This document shows, piece after piece, positions 17,672-26,267 of a stretch of DNA of 64,000 bases; position 1 is the stretch's first letter, and every line of letters begins with the position of its first letter. The stretch lies in the NCBI RefSeq assembly GCF_013035315.1, contig NZ_WQHP01000003.1:186001-250000 (forward strand), given 5' to 3'. The position numbers and the translations under genes were made by a program. The stretch is from Ruegeria arenilitoris (lineage in GTDB: Bacteria; Pseudomonadota; Alphaproteobacteria; Rhodobacterales; Rhodobacteraceae). Below the pieces are notes generated by a model, which worked only from the letters and a program-made list of their open reading frames with translations, ran no database searches and had not been told where the DNA came from.

Positions 17672-18336
17672 TTCTGCACCTCAAGCAGATATCCCAGACC
17701 TCGGGCTGTCTTTATTCTAATACCGAGATCTTGAAGACGTTTTCTCAGCCTAGATACATGAGGCTCAACGGCAGAGGCCTCGACATCGGCACCCACGCCA
17801 TAGACGTAGTCTGTAAGTTGGCTTTTGGGAACAATTCTACCCCTGCGCTCTAACAGGCATTCAAGCACCGCGATTTCCCTCCGCGGAATGTCCATAACTT
17901 CGCCCTGCACACTGACCTGACGTGCGGCGCGGTCGAATTCCAGGCCACCGATGCTCTCCTTTGCTCCGTAGTCGAGGTCTTTGCGTCGAGAAAGCGCCCG
18001 GATGCGTGCTTCCAACTCGTCCATTTCAAATGGCTTAACCAGGTAATCATCGGCACCCATATCCAACCCGGAAACGCGGTCGCGTGTTTCGGCACGTGCC
18101 GTGAGCAAGATCACCGGTACTCCGTCGCCACGATTGCGAAGAGACTTTAGAATTTCCAGCCCAGACTGTCCGGGTAAATTGATGTCCAGAACAACTAGGT
18201 CCGCGCCCTCTTGCGCGAGATACAACTCAGCCTCATCGCCATCCACAAGCACTTCTGCTGCATGACCCCGGTCACGTAGGCGGTAAGCAATAGCTTTGGC
18301 GAGGGTCTCGTTATCCTCGACGATGACGATCCGCAT
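17668..18336 (-). CDS. tctD: TctD-like OmpR-family response regulator
   Basis: 222 residues from ATG 18336, which gives the canonical MRIVIVEDNETLAK start and removes a 13-residue upstream extension. Receiver: E7-D8, Asp51 (VVLDINLPG), LLTARAE and YLVKPF. The winged-helix output domain (about 130-220) ends TARGLGYLLE. It is co-transcribed with the kinase (4-bp overlap). The 140-bp gap to the divergent tctC should carry its operator sites; I could not identify direct repeats there with confidence. Confidence 0.9.
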   Translation of the reverse strand: MRIVIVEDNETLAKAIAYRLRDRGHAAEVLVDGDEAELYLAQEGADLVVLDINLPGQSGLEILKSLRNRGDGVPVILLTARAETRDRVSGLDMGADDYLVKPFEMDELEARIRALSRRKDLDYGAKESIGGLEFDRAARQVSVQGEVMDIPRREIAVLECLLERRGRIVPKSQLTDYVYGVGADVEASAVEPHVSRLRKRLQDLGIRIKTARGLGYLLEVQK

Positions 18337-18475
18337 TCGGGCTCCTGCAAGTTTCGCGCAAGGTTGGCGCTCCATGATTGCCAGATGGGAGGGGGAATCA
18401 ACCCCACAGTTCTATTTGCGATCACGGTGGCGCAGAGGGCGCTAGCGTGGTTGTCTGGTCAACAGGGAGGAACCA

Positions 18476-19564
18476 ATGACCATTTCCAACTTCACTCGTC
18501 GCGCCGTCGTGGGGCTGATCGCCGCCGCCGGTATCGCCGCACCTGCCGCTGCCGAGGTCGACTTCTCGGGCAAGACAGTTGAATGGGTCATCCCGTTCTC
18601 GGAAACGGGCGGGTCTGCCAAATGGGCCAACTTCTTTGCGCCACTTCTGTCCGAAGCTCTACCGGGTCAACCGACAGTGGTCGTGAAATTCATGCCGGGC
18701 GCTGGTTCGACCAAAGGCGCAAACTGGTTCCAGGAGCAGAGCCATGATGATGGAACGCTGCTATTTGGCACCTCCGGCTCAACTCAATTCCCATATCTGC
18801 TGAGCGATCCTCGCGTGCGCTATGAATACAACGATTGGATTCCAGTTATGGCGTCGGGAACCGGCGGTGTTGCCTATCTGAACGCCGAAGACGGAGCTAA
18901 GTTTGATGGCTCCGCGAACGCGCTGAAAGACACCAACTTCATTTACGGTTCGCAGGGCGCGACACGTCTTGACCTTGTGCCGCTGCTGGCCTGGCAAATG
19001 CTGGGTATGAATGTTGAGCCTGTTTTTGGCATCAAAGGCCGCGGCGATGGTCGCCTGATGTTCGAGCGCGGTGAAGCCAACATCGATTATCAGACCTCGT
19101 CCGGCTATCTGGGTGGATCAGCGCCTCTGGTCGAATCCGGTCAGGCTGTGCCGATGATGACCTGGGGTGCTCTGGATGCGGACGGCAACATCGTGCGCGA
19201 CCCGACCTTCCCGGACATTCCGACATTCAAAGAAGTATGCGAAGCGACCGATGGCTGTGAAACCAGCGGTGAGGCATGGGATGCGTGGAAAGCGTTCTTT
19301 GTGGCCGGTTTCCCGGTTCAGAAGCTGGCCTTCCTGCCGGGTGACACGCCTCAGGAAGTGGTCGACGCATACACAGCAGCGTTCCAGGCTGTGACCGAGC
19401 GCGGCGACTTTGCCGACATCTCCTCGAAGCGCGTGGGCAAGTACCCGGTGTTTGTTGGTGACGGCTCCAAGTCGGCGCTGCAAACTGCGACAAACGTCGA
19501 CGACAACGCCAAGGCCTATGTCCTGAACTGGCTCAAAGAAGCCTATGGTGTCGAGCTGAACTAA
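18476..19564 (+). CDS. tctC: Tripartite tricarboxylate transporter substrate-binding protein
   Basis: 362 residues with ribosome binding site AGGGAGGAA. The signal peptide (TRRAVVGLIAAAGIAAPAAA) targets the periplasm. The mature protein follows the Bug/TctC fold: KTVEWVIPFSETGGSAKWA, then FMPGAGSTKGANWF, the ligand loop typical of the family. It captures a carboxylate and delivers it to the TctA/TctB membrane unit encoded next. A terminator-like hairpin follows the gene, which fits the high abundance of binding proteins relative to their membrane partners. Ligand unknown; PrpF and dehydrogenase neighbours hint at a branched or unsaturated tricarboxylate/dicarboxylate. Confidence 0.92.
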   Translation: MTISNFTRRAVVGLIAAAGIAAPAAAEVDFSGKTVEWVIPFSETGGSAKWANFFAPLLSEALPGQPTVVVKFMPGAGSTKGANWFQEQSHDDGTLLFGTSGSTQFPYLLSDPRVRYEYNDWIPVMASGTGGVAYLNAEDGAKFDGSANALKDTNFIYGSQGATRLDLVPLLAWQMLGMNVEPVFGIKGRGDGRLMFERGEANIDYQTSSGYLGGSAPLVESGQAVPMMTWGALDADGNIVRDPTFPDIPTFKEVCEATDGCETSGEAWDAWKAFFVAGFPVQKLAFLPGDTPQEVVDAYTAAFQAVTERGDFADISSKRVGKYPVFVGDGSKSALQTATNVDDNAKAYVLNWLKEAYGVELN

Positions 19565-19578
19565 GCCCAAACACCACT

Positions 19579-19609
19579 GCGCGTGCCCCAATGTTGGGCG
19601 CGCGCTTTT
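19579..19609 (+). terminator. Terminator/attenuator between tctC and tctAB
   Basis: A 10-bp stem GCGCGTGCCC / GGGCGCGCGC (one G-T pair) with a 7-nt loop is followed by TTTT. Its position just after tctC suggests partial termination, lowering expression of the membrane component. Confidence 0.8.
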
Positions 19610-19643
19610 CCAAACACAAGACAATTTATGAAAGGCGGCCGCT

Positions 19644-21674
19644 ATGGAGGTTTTCGCCACCGCTCTTCCTGCGCTCAGCGACGCGTGGGGTCTGATCCTG
19701 CAACCTATTGTTCTGGGGTATCTTGTTCTCGGCGTCGTCATGGGGCTGGCCGTAGGTGTTTTTCCGGGGCTTGGGGGTATTGCCGGTCTGTCCCTATTGC
19801 TGCCTTTCATGTTCGGCATGGACCCTATCCTTGGGTTGGCACTGATGATCGGGATGGTTGCCGTTGTTCCGACCTCTGACACCTTTGCATCGGTTCTTAT
19901 GGGCATCCCCGGTAGCTCTGCCTCACAGGCGACCGTGCTGGACGGCTTTCCGATGGCAAAAAAGGGCGAGGCCGCGCGGGCATTGTCAGCGGCCTTTGCT
20001 TCATCGCTTTTTGGCGGTTTGGTCGGCGCAACATTTCTGACCATGTTTATCCTGATCGCGCGGCCCATCGTTCTGGCATTCGGTCTGCCCGAGATGCTGA
20101 TGATCACCATTCTTGGCTTGTCGATGGTCGCCATCCTAGCCGGACGTATCCCGCTTAAGGGTGTCGCCGCCGCAGGGTTGGGCCTGATGGTCGGTACGAT
20201 TGGCGAGGCGGACGCAGGCGGTTCGCTACGTATGGCGACGTATGACATTCCTTACCTGACCGATGGTCTGAAGTTGGTCATCGTCGGCTTGGGTATCTTT
20301 GCGGTGCCCGAAATCGTCTCGCTGCTGCGACAAGACCGATCCATTGCCAAGGGTGCCTCACTAGGCGCGGGTTGGCTGGATGGCGTCAAAGACTGGGCTG
20401 CGAACATCTGGTTGTCGGTCCGCTGTTCGATCATTGGTGTGGTTGTCGGAGTCATTCCCGGGCTTGGTGGCTCGGTCGTTGACTGGATTGCCTATGGTCA
20501 TTCGGTTCAATCGACCAAAGACAAAAGCAACTTCGGCAAAGGCGAAGTGCGTGGCGTCATCGGGCCGGAAAGCTCGAACAACGCCAAGGAGGGCGGGGGG
20601 CTTGTCCCAACGCTGCTGTTTGGTATCCCCGGCTCGGGTTCGATGGCGATCTTTATCGGCGCAGTTGCACTGTTGGGATCCGGCGATATCGAGGTTGGTC
20701 CCAGCATGCTCAAGGATAATCTCGACATCACCTATTCGATTGTCTGGTTGCTAGCTCTTGCCAACGTGGTGGGCACCATCCTGTGTATCGCAGCCTCGGG
20801 TGGGATCGCCAAACTGACAACAATCCGCTTCACTTATCTGGCGCCGTTTCTTTTCATGCTGATCAGCTTCGCGGCATTCCAGTCCGGTCAGAACTTTGAA
20901 GACCTTCTGGCCTTGTTTGTCATCGGCCTGATCGGCATCTTCCTGCGCCGTTTCGACTGGTCGCGCCCGGCCTTTCTGATTGGGTTCGTGCTGTCGAACC
21001 CGGTTGAGAAGTTCACCAACCAGGCGTTCCAGATTGCCTCTTTCCGCTTCCGCAAAAGCTTTGGCGAAGGCATGGAGTACGTCTTCAGCCCGATTGTTAT
21101 CGTGCTGATCGTGGTTACCGTGGTTTCGGTCATTCTGGGCATTCGTCAAGCTAAGATGATCATGGCCGAAGGTGAGGTCAAATCCGGAAGCAAGCGCGCG
21201 CCGTTGATCTTTTTGTTGGTGATCATGGCCTATCTGATCGTGGCATTGGTTAATGCAAACATGATCCCTGACTACAATATGACCGACAAGATCATCCCGC
21301 TGGTGATCGGCAGCGTGTCGCTGTTTTGCTGCGTCATTCTATTGATCCAGATGATGCGGCGACCCGAGGGGGACGCGATTTTTGCTGACAAGGAACTCGC
21401 AGGCGAGGATGCGAGCGCGCCACATGGACTTTGGTCAACGCTCGCGTGGTTTGCAGGTTTGATCGCGGCCACCTGGGTTGTGGGATTCATCTTAGCCCTG
21501 ATCGGGTTCCTGATCGCATTCTTCCGCATTCGCGCCGGGTCCAGCTGGCAGATGACGCTGCTCCTGACGGCCTGCGGCATCGGTTTCATGTGCTTCATGG
21601 CTGGTGCTCTGAACCGGGATTTTCCGCCGGGTCTGCTGCAAGACATGGTGAACCTGCCATGGCCACTCAAGTAG
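19644..21674 (+). CDS. tctA: Fused TctA-TctB tripartite tricarboxylate transporter membrane protein
   Basis: 676 residues. Residues 1-500 are the large TctA permease: GVFPGLGGIAGLSLLLPF and a second copy GVIPGLGGSVVDW, both re-entrant PG-rich loops of the family, plus about 11 membrane segments. Residues 515-676 match the small TctB subunit, with four hydrophobic segments (APLIFLLVIMAYLIVALV; IIPLVIGSVSLFCCVILL; LAWFAGLIAATWVVGFILAL; MTLLLTACGIGFMCFMAGAL). In classical systems TctB is a separate gene of about 145 residues. No separate tctB exists here, so the fusion explains its absence. The start follows AAAGGCGG. Confidence 0.92.
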   Translation: MEVFATALPALSDAWGLILQPIVLGYLVLGVVMGLAVGVFPGLGGIAGLSLLLPFMFGMDPILGLALMIGMVAVVPTSDTFASVLMGIPGSSASQATVLDGFPMAKKGEAARALSAAFASSLFGGLVGATFLTMFILIARPIVLAFGLPEMLMITILGLSMVAILAGRIPLKGVAAAGLGLMVGTIGEADAGGSLRMATYDIPYLTDGLKLVIVGLGIFAVPEIVSLLRQDRSIAKGASLGAGWLDGVKDWAANIWLSVRCSIIGVVVGVIPGLGGSVVDWIAYGHSVQSTKDKSNFGKGEVRGVIGPESSNNAKEGGGLVPTLLFGIPGSGSMAIFIGAVALLGSGDIEVGPSMLKDNLDITYSIVWLLALANVVGTILCIAASGGIAKLTTIRFTYLAPFLFMLISFAAFQSGQNFEDLLALFVIGLIGIFLRRFDWSRPAFLIGFVLSNPVEKFTNQAFQIASFRFRKSFGEGMEYVFSPIVIVLIVVTVVSVILGIRQAKMIMAEGEVKSGSKRAPLIFLLVIMAYLIVALVNANMIPDYNMTDKIIPLVIGSVSLFCCVILLIQMMRRPEGDAIFADKELAGEDASAPHGLWSTLAWFAGLIAATWVVGFILALIGFLIAFFRIRAGSSWQMTLLLTACGIGFMCFMAGALNRDFPPGLLQDMVNLPWPLK

Positions 21675-21687
21675 GCGCTCCACGGTT

Positions 21688-21716
21688 GCCCGGCTGGCCC
21701 ATCAGGCGGGCCGGGC
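21688..21716. terminator. GC-rich inverted repeat after tctAB
   Basis: GCCCGGC (21688-21694) pairs with GCCGGGC (21710-21716) 13 bases past the tctAB stop. No T-run follows, so it may stabilise the mRNA end or act as a weak terminator before prpF. Confidence 0.45.
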
Positions 21717-21762
21717 GGCCCTGAAATCAGAAATTTCAAAGGCTTGTAAAGGAGGGTTCTCA

Positions 21763-22851
21763 ATGACCCAGACAGCAATCCCATATGTCTTCATGCGCGG
21801 CGGCACTTCCCGAGGACCTTATTTTCGGCGCTCTGATCTGCCCGAAGACTTGGACACTTTGGCCGATGTTCTGGTCGCTGCCCTCGGGGCTGGACAAGCG
21901 CTCAATATCGACGGGATCGGTGGTGGTAACGCAGTGACGACCAAAGTGGCGATCCTATCCGTCAGCGAGGACGACTGGGCTGATGTCGACTATTTCTTCG
22001 CGCAGGTTTCGGTTGAGGAGAAGCTGGTCGATTTCAAACCCACCTGCGGAAACATCCTCTCAGGAGTTGGTCCAGCTGCGATTGAAATGGGTTTGTTTCA
22101 GCCCACCGGCGATGAGACCGAAATCCGCATTCGCGCTGTCAATACCGGCGCCCGCGTCGTTGCCAAAGTGCAGACCCCGGGAGGTGAGTTGGTCTATGAG
22201 GGTGACGCGGAAATCGCCGGAGTTCCGGGCCATTCTGCACCGGTACAGCTGAGTTTCATGGGCGTTGTTGGCTCGGCAACAGGTGCATTTCTACCCACAG
22301 GAAACTTGCGCGATATAGTGCAGGGGATCGAGCTGACGTGCATGGATGTCGCCATGCCGATGGCCATAGCACGGGCAGCGGATTTCGGACTGACAGGATA
22401 TGAAAGCGCCGAAGAACTGGATGCCAACCGTGCTTTCTTTGATCGGATGGAGGCCGTGCGGATCGAAGCCGGGAAACTGATGGGTATGGGGGACGTTTCG
22501 AAATCGGTTACTCCCAAATTCGGCCTGATGGCACCCGCCAGAGAGGGGGGAACCCTTGCGGTTCGGTATTTCATGCCGTGGAAAACCCACCCGACAATGG
22601 CCGTCACGGGTGCGCAATGCATGGCATCTTGCGCCTTGACGCCCGGAACCGTCGCAGACGGGGTGCTTGATCGCCCGGATTCAAGCCCGGCTGAAGTTGT
22701 ATTGGAACACGCCTCAGGCAAGATTGACGTTCTGGTGGACTTTTCGAACGACGGGGAGTTCAACGTAATTTCCGCCGGTCTGGTCAGGACTGCGCGTAAA
22801 TTGGCGGATGGGCATGTTTATGTGCCGGAATCAGAATGGAACGGCTGTTGA
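21763..22851 (+). CDS. PrpF/GalD-family isomerase (4-oxalomesaconate tautomerase-like)
   Basis: 362 residues, RBS AAAGGAGGG. The N-terminal FMRGGTSRGPYF is the PrpF signature. GGGNAVTTKVAIL and FKPTCGNILSGVGP carry the conserved active-site Lys/Cys region, and a second half (AVTGAQCMASCAL) completes the diaminopimelate-epimerase-like double barrel. Family members isomerise the double bond of aconitate-like or oxalomesaconate-like acids. The Pro after RGGTSRG is more like the GalD tautomerase branch than PrpF proper, but I cannot settle the substrate. It lies in the tctCA cluster, so the transported acid is likely its substrate or precursor. Confidence 0.85.
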   Translation: MTQTAIPYVFMRGGTSRGPYFRRSDLPEDLDTLADVLVAALGAGQALNIDGIGGGNAVTTKVAILSVSEDDWADVDYFFAQVSVEEKLVDFKPTCGNILSGVGPAAIEMGLFQPTGDETEIRIRAVNTGARVVAKVQTPGGELVYEGDAEIAGVPGHSAPVQLSFMGVVGSATGAFLPTGNLRDIVQGIELTCMDVAMPMAIARAADFGLTGYESAEELDANRAFFDRMEAVRIEAGKLMGMGDVSKSVTPKFGLMAPAREGGTLAVRYFMPWKTHPTMAVTGAQCMASCALTPGTVADGVLDRPDSSPAEVVLEHASGKIDVLVDFSNDGEFNVISAGLVRTARKLADGHVYVPESEWNGC

Positions 22852-22869
22852 AATGGCAGGTCTCACTGG

Positions 22870-22885
22870 GTATACTATGGTATAC
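22870..22885 (+). promoter_or_regulatory. GTATAC-TATG-GTATAC inverted repeat, possible operator
   Basis: Two copies of the palindrome GTATAC lie 10 bp apart (centre to centre), 17 bases upstream of the small gene at 22903. Such sites are typical of GntR/FCD-type repressors. No such regulator gene is in the window, so the binding factor is unknown. It may allow separate control of the last two genes of the cluster. Confidence 0.5.
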
Positions 22886-22902
22886 ATAATGAGGGTGTCA
22901 CG

Positions 22903-23121
22903 ATGGACGACTATTCCGAATGCCTTGATATCGCGCGTCAGGAACTCAGGCTGGCGCAGGCGGCTCTGCGGAGGGATATCTCGGACTACCCGACTCCGAT
23001 TGCCGGGTGTGACGAGCAATTCAACCATTTGCTGGATCAACGTGAACGGGTTCGCAATGCGCTAGAAGCACTCGACACTCGTCATTTTGTGCCGACGCCA
23101 AGAAAACTGAGCACCGAGTAG
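22903..23121 (+). CDS. Small helical protein of unknown function
   Basis: 72 residues with RBS GAGGGTG. It is acidic-to-neutral and almost wholly helical in appearance (ARQELRLAQAALRRDISDYP, then LLDQRERVRNALEALD), suggesting a short antiparallel coiled coil. There is no signal peptide and no known family. It lies 14 bases before the 2-hydroxyacid dehydrogenase gene and is likely co-transcribed with it. Confidence 0.65.
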   Translation: MDDYSECLDIARQELRLAQAALRRDISDYPTPIAGCDEQFNHLLDQRERVRNALEALDTRHFVPTPRKLSTE

Positions 23122-23135
23122 GGTATAGGAAGTCG

Positions 23136-24116
23136 ATGAAAGTTCACATTCTGGATGATTGGTTTGATACACTGCAGGATCTGCCCTGTTTTGGAAAGCT
23201 GTCACGTCATGACGTGAAGGTCTGGACAGATCATGTTGAAGATACCAGCGAATTGGCCGCACGCTTGCAGGAGGCTGAGGCGCTGGTTTTGTTTCGCGAA
23301 CGCACCAAGATCACCCGCGATTTGGTTGAAAAACTCCCAAATCTGAAATTGATCAGTCAGCGCAGCGTGTACCCCCATGTCGATGTGCAGGCATGCTCGG
23401 ATTGCGGCGTGCTGCTGTGTTCGAACATGCATGGCGGGACGCCTTCATATGCAGCAGCAGAACTGACATGGTCGCTGATCATGGCCGGGATGCGCGATTT
23501 GCCTGCGCAGATGGCCTCGGTCAAAGCCGGACAATGGCAGGCCGGAGTAGGCAAGACCTTGAAGGGGCGGCAGCTGGGGCTTTATGGATATGGCCGTATC
23601 GCCCGCGCTGTTGCTGGCTATGCCGAGGCTTTCGGGATGAATGTGGTCTGGTGGTCCTCGGACGAAGGTCGGGCGCGCGCGCAGGCAGATGGTGTTCAAG
23701 TCGCCGCAAGCCGCGAAGCGTTCTTTGCCAACAGCGATGTTGTCTCGGTCCATGTCCGCCTGAAGCCCAACACACGCGCCATCATCACAGCGTCGGATTT
23801 CTCGCAGATGCAACCGGGAGCACTGTTTGTGAACACCTCCCGGGCCGGGCTGATCGCAAAGGGTGCATTGCTTGAGGCGCTAAATGCAGGCCGCCCAGGC
23901 AAGGCCGCAATTGATGTCTTCGATACCGAGCCGCTCACCGACCCGAATGACCCTTTGCTATCGCACCCAAAACTGATTGCGACACCGCATATCGGCTTTG
24001 TGACCGAGGACGAGTTCGACCTGCAATTCTCAGACATATTCGATCAGGTGAACGCCTTTGCTGAAGGCGCTCCCATTCACATGATCAACGCCGAGGTTTG
24101 GACTAGCGCAGAATAA
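23136..24116 (+). CDS. D-2-hydroxyacid dehydrogenase family protein
   Basis: 326 residues. A catalytic domain flanks an NAD-binding Rossmann domain (about 110-290) with LGLYGYGRIARAVAGYAEAF. The catalytic triad positions are Arg in FVNTSRAGLI, Glu in VFDTEPL and His in ATPHIGF, so it should be active. Family members interconvert 2-hydroxyacids and 2-oxoacids (SerA/GyaR type). Last gene of the tct cluster; it may oxidise a hydroxyacid made from the imported carboxylate. The nearest subfamily cannot be fixed from sequence alone. Confidence 0.9.
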   Translation: MKVHILDDWFDTLQDLPCFGKLSRHDVKVWTDHVEDTSELAARLQEAEALVLFRERTKITRDLVEKLPNLKLISQRSVYPHVDVQACSDCGVLLCSNMHGGTPSYAAAELTWSLIMAGMRDLPAQMASVKAGQWQAGVGKTLKGRQLGLYGYGRIARAVAGYAEAFGMNVVWWSSDEGRARAQADGVQVAASREAFFANSDVVSVHVRLKPNTRAIITASDFSQMQPGALFVNTSRAGLIAKGALLEALNAGRPGKAAIDVFDTEPLTDPNDPLLSHPKLIATPHIGFVTEDEFDLQFSDIFDQVNAFAEGAPIHMINAEVWTSAE

Positions 24117-24467
24117 GATTGATTGCGGTTGCCAACGACATAACTAACAAAGAAACGGCGGTCCTTTTTCTCGTCATAGACTGCTCCAGAATGGCTCGAA
24201 GCTGACTAAATCACTGGAAAGCCAAATTGAGGAGGCTAAACCTCCCAGTGCAGATACGCGACGTCTGCTTCACCACCTAGACAAGCGAACCGAAGTAACT
24301 CAGTTCATTCCAGTATGAAAGTATCCTGCAATGTATCGCAAAGATCGTTCAACGAATGCCGTGACCATTTACAAGCTAGGCATCAAATGCGCGGCCTGAG
24401 CTGAGACTTACCGAAAACAACCGATGAGATGCCGAGACGGACGCACGCTATTCCGTTTGGTTTTATG
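24117..24467. other. Intergenic region with a possible gene remnant (24148-24318)
   Basis: A 56-codon open stretch without a start codon runs 24148-24318. It has protein-like content: LTKSLESQIEEAKPPSADT then RRLLHHLDKRTEVTQFIPV. It is bounded upstream by TAA and may be the end of a lost gene. I recognise no family. The rest of the region shows no gene or clear terminator. Confidence 0.3.
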
Positions 24468-24806
24468 TTATTGGCTCGCTTCCTGATCGCTGAGCAACGC
24501 TCGCATAATTGCGCGAATGCGACGCTGATTTTCCGCGTCTAACGCAAAATACAATGCGTTTGCTTGAGGGTCGCTTTGCTGAGGGCTTATAAGATCGCCC
24601 GGGTCGGCGTGAAGCACATTCGCTATTCGAACCAGGGTTGCGACATTCGGAGTGCGCGCGCGACCGCTCAACAAGTCTCTGACCGAAGTCACTCCAAGCC
24701 CTGCAGCTTTCGCCACAGCACCAGGGTTGGTGCCCTGTTCTTCAATGAGATCGGCGATTTTTGAAGCAATTCGTTTCCCGAGTTCGACGTCGTTCTCAAT
24801 CTGCAT
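24468..24806 (-). CDS. XRE-family transcriptional regulator
   Basis: 112 residues with an HTH_3 domain (about 25-75: GAVAKAAGLGVTSVRDLLSG then VATLVRIANVL). It has the shape of small lambda-repressor-like regulators. The C-terminal 35 residues are charged and probably mediate dimerisation. No adjacent toxin or phage gene reveals its target. The divergent gene is the secreted amidohydrolase at 25004, about 200 bases away, so it may control that promoter or its own. Confidence 0.85.
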   Translation of the reverse strand: MQIENDVELGKRIASKIADLIEEQGTNPGAVAKAAGLGVTSVRDLLSGRARTPNVATLVRIANVLHADPGDLISPQQSDPQANALYFALDAENQRRIRAIMRALLSDQEASQ

Positions 24807-25003
24807 GATTTCCCATCGGTAACTTATGTTCTGTCATTCAACGGGTTAATGCCGAGATTCGCGACCGTCAACAGGATGGTAACTGCAGAGTTGCAAAAAG
24901 CGCATAACCGAAATGCGCGTCAAATCATTGCATATCGATGATTTATCGTCTATTTCGACCTCACAAAGATGATCAATCACACCTCATAGACAGAGAAACA
25001 ACA

Positions 25004-26098
25004 ATGACCCTCTTTTCAAAAGTAATGATGGCAACCCTCATGGCCTCAACCGCACTGGTTTCATCAGCAGACGCCTGCTCGCGTCTCGCCAAACACTCTG
25101 ACCACGGTGTCGCTTATGTCCGCTCGGTGGACTGGGGCACCAAAACCGGAATGGATCTGGTGACCTTCGGGGTTGGTGATGACGTGACGACCTACGAAGC
25201 CGAAGGGTTCTATCGTCAGGCAAACGAACCGGCGAAAAACTTCACCGTGGCTTGGGTAGAAAATGAGTCTTTCCACGGTGTTCAGGCACAGGCCTTCAAT
25301 GACAAAGGAATGGTTGCCGATACTCTCTACATGGCACCCAGTGCGGACTACATTGGCGATTATAAAGATAATGGCGCCCCAGCTGTGAACTTGGCCGACG
25401 CTCCGGGTTATCTGGTCGCAATGTACGACACAGCCCCCGAAATTGCCGAAGCGTATAACTCAGGTGAGTTCCAGTTCGCGTGGTCTGCAGATTTGGGCTA
25501 TGCGGGTCAGCACGGAGTACATGTATCGGCTGTGGATGCAAATGGAGATGCCGTTCTTTTCCAAGTAAACGAAGGTGGCGAAGTTCTGGTTTACACCGGT
25601 AACATTGAAGGCTCGGACCTTGGAGTGAAAGCGAACGCGCCGTTGCTTCAGTATCATCGCGAGAACATCGCGGCGTTCAATGCGGAAGATGGTAATACTG
25701 CAGAGAATGTTCCTGCGGACATTTCCTCGGCAAGCCGTCACCTGCGTCTGACCTGGCTTAACCAGAACATTTCTCTGGGTGGTATGTCCAAGCCTGAAGC
25801 TTTGGGAACGGTACAAAACATGTATGACAGCGGTGCCAGTGTCCCCCAACAGGTTATCGATCCAACCATCGGAGCGACCTATACCACCAGACAAACCAGC
25901 AGAACGATTCTGGGAGATGACATCATCACTGTTCGGGATTTCGCGACAGCCGCGGAAATTTCTTACTCGATCACAGACGCCAAGATCGCTCACGAACTTA
26001 GTGGTGGCCGGGTATGCGCCGATGCCATGGATCAAGCCAATGAAGGTGGCCGGATGATCCAGTTCCGCTCATGCCCGAAGCCTGCAGCAGGATCCTGA
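25004..26098 (+). CDS. Secreted choloylglycine hydrolase / linear amide C-N hydrolase family protein
   Basis: 364 residues from ATG 25004. This start gives a proper signal peptide (MTLFSKVMMATLMASTALVSSADA), and cleavage would expose Cys24. CSRLAKHSDHGVAYVRSVDW is the Ntn-hydrolase signature of the penicillin V acylase / bile salt hydrolase family: catalytic Cys, then Arg and Asp nearby. FQFAWSADLGYAG and an Asn/Arg-containing C terminus agree. The enzyme hydrolyses amide bonds of acyl-amino compounds; in marine bacteria, N-acyl homoserine lactones or cell-wall amides are possible substrates. A strong terminator follows, so it is monocistronic. Confidence 0.88.
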   Translation: MTLFSKVMMATLMASTALVSSADACSRLAKHSDHGVAYVRSVDWGTKTGMDLVTFGVGDDVTTYEAEGFYRQANEPAKNFTVAWVENESFHGVQAQAFNDKGMVADTLYMAPSADYIGDYKDNGAPAVNLADAPGYLVAMYDTAPEIAEAYNSGEFQFAWSADLGYAGQHGVHVSAVDANGDAVLFQVNEGGEVLVYTGNIEGSDLGVKANAPLLQYHRENIAAFNAEDGNTAENVPADISSASRHLRLTWLNQNISLGGMSKPEALGTVQNMYDSGASVPQQVIDPTIGATYTTRQTSRTILGDDIITVRDFATAAEISYSITDAKIAHELSGGRVCADAMDQANEGGRMIQFRSCPKPAAGS

Positions 26099-26118
26099 TA
26101 CCTCCGCAAATTAAGTCC

Positions 26119-26157
26119 AGAAAAGCCCCGTGATCATGTGGGGCTTTTCTCTTTTTT
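26119..26157 (+). terminator. Rho-independent terminator after the amidohydrolase gene
   Basis: A perfect 11-bp stem AGAAAAGCCCC / GGGGCTTTTCT with a 10-nt loop is followed by CTTTTTT, 20 bases past the stop. Confidence 0.93.
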
Positions 26158-26267
26158 GACATGCCTCGCTTACTCAAGCCGTCGGCTTTGTTGTACTACC
26201 CTGCAACTTTCTGAACTCGGCTGAACGTCCGGTTGGCCTACGAAACGGTCAATAGAGATCGCTGTGG

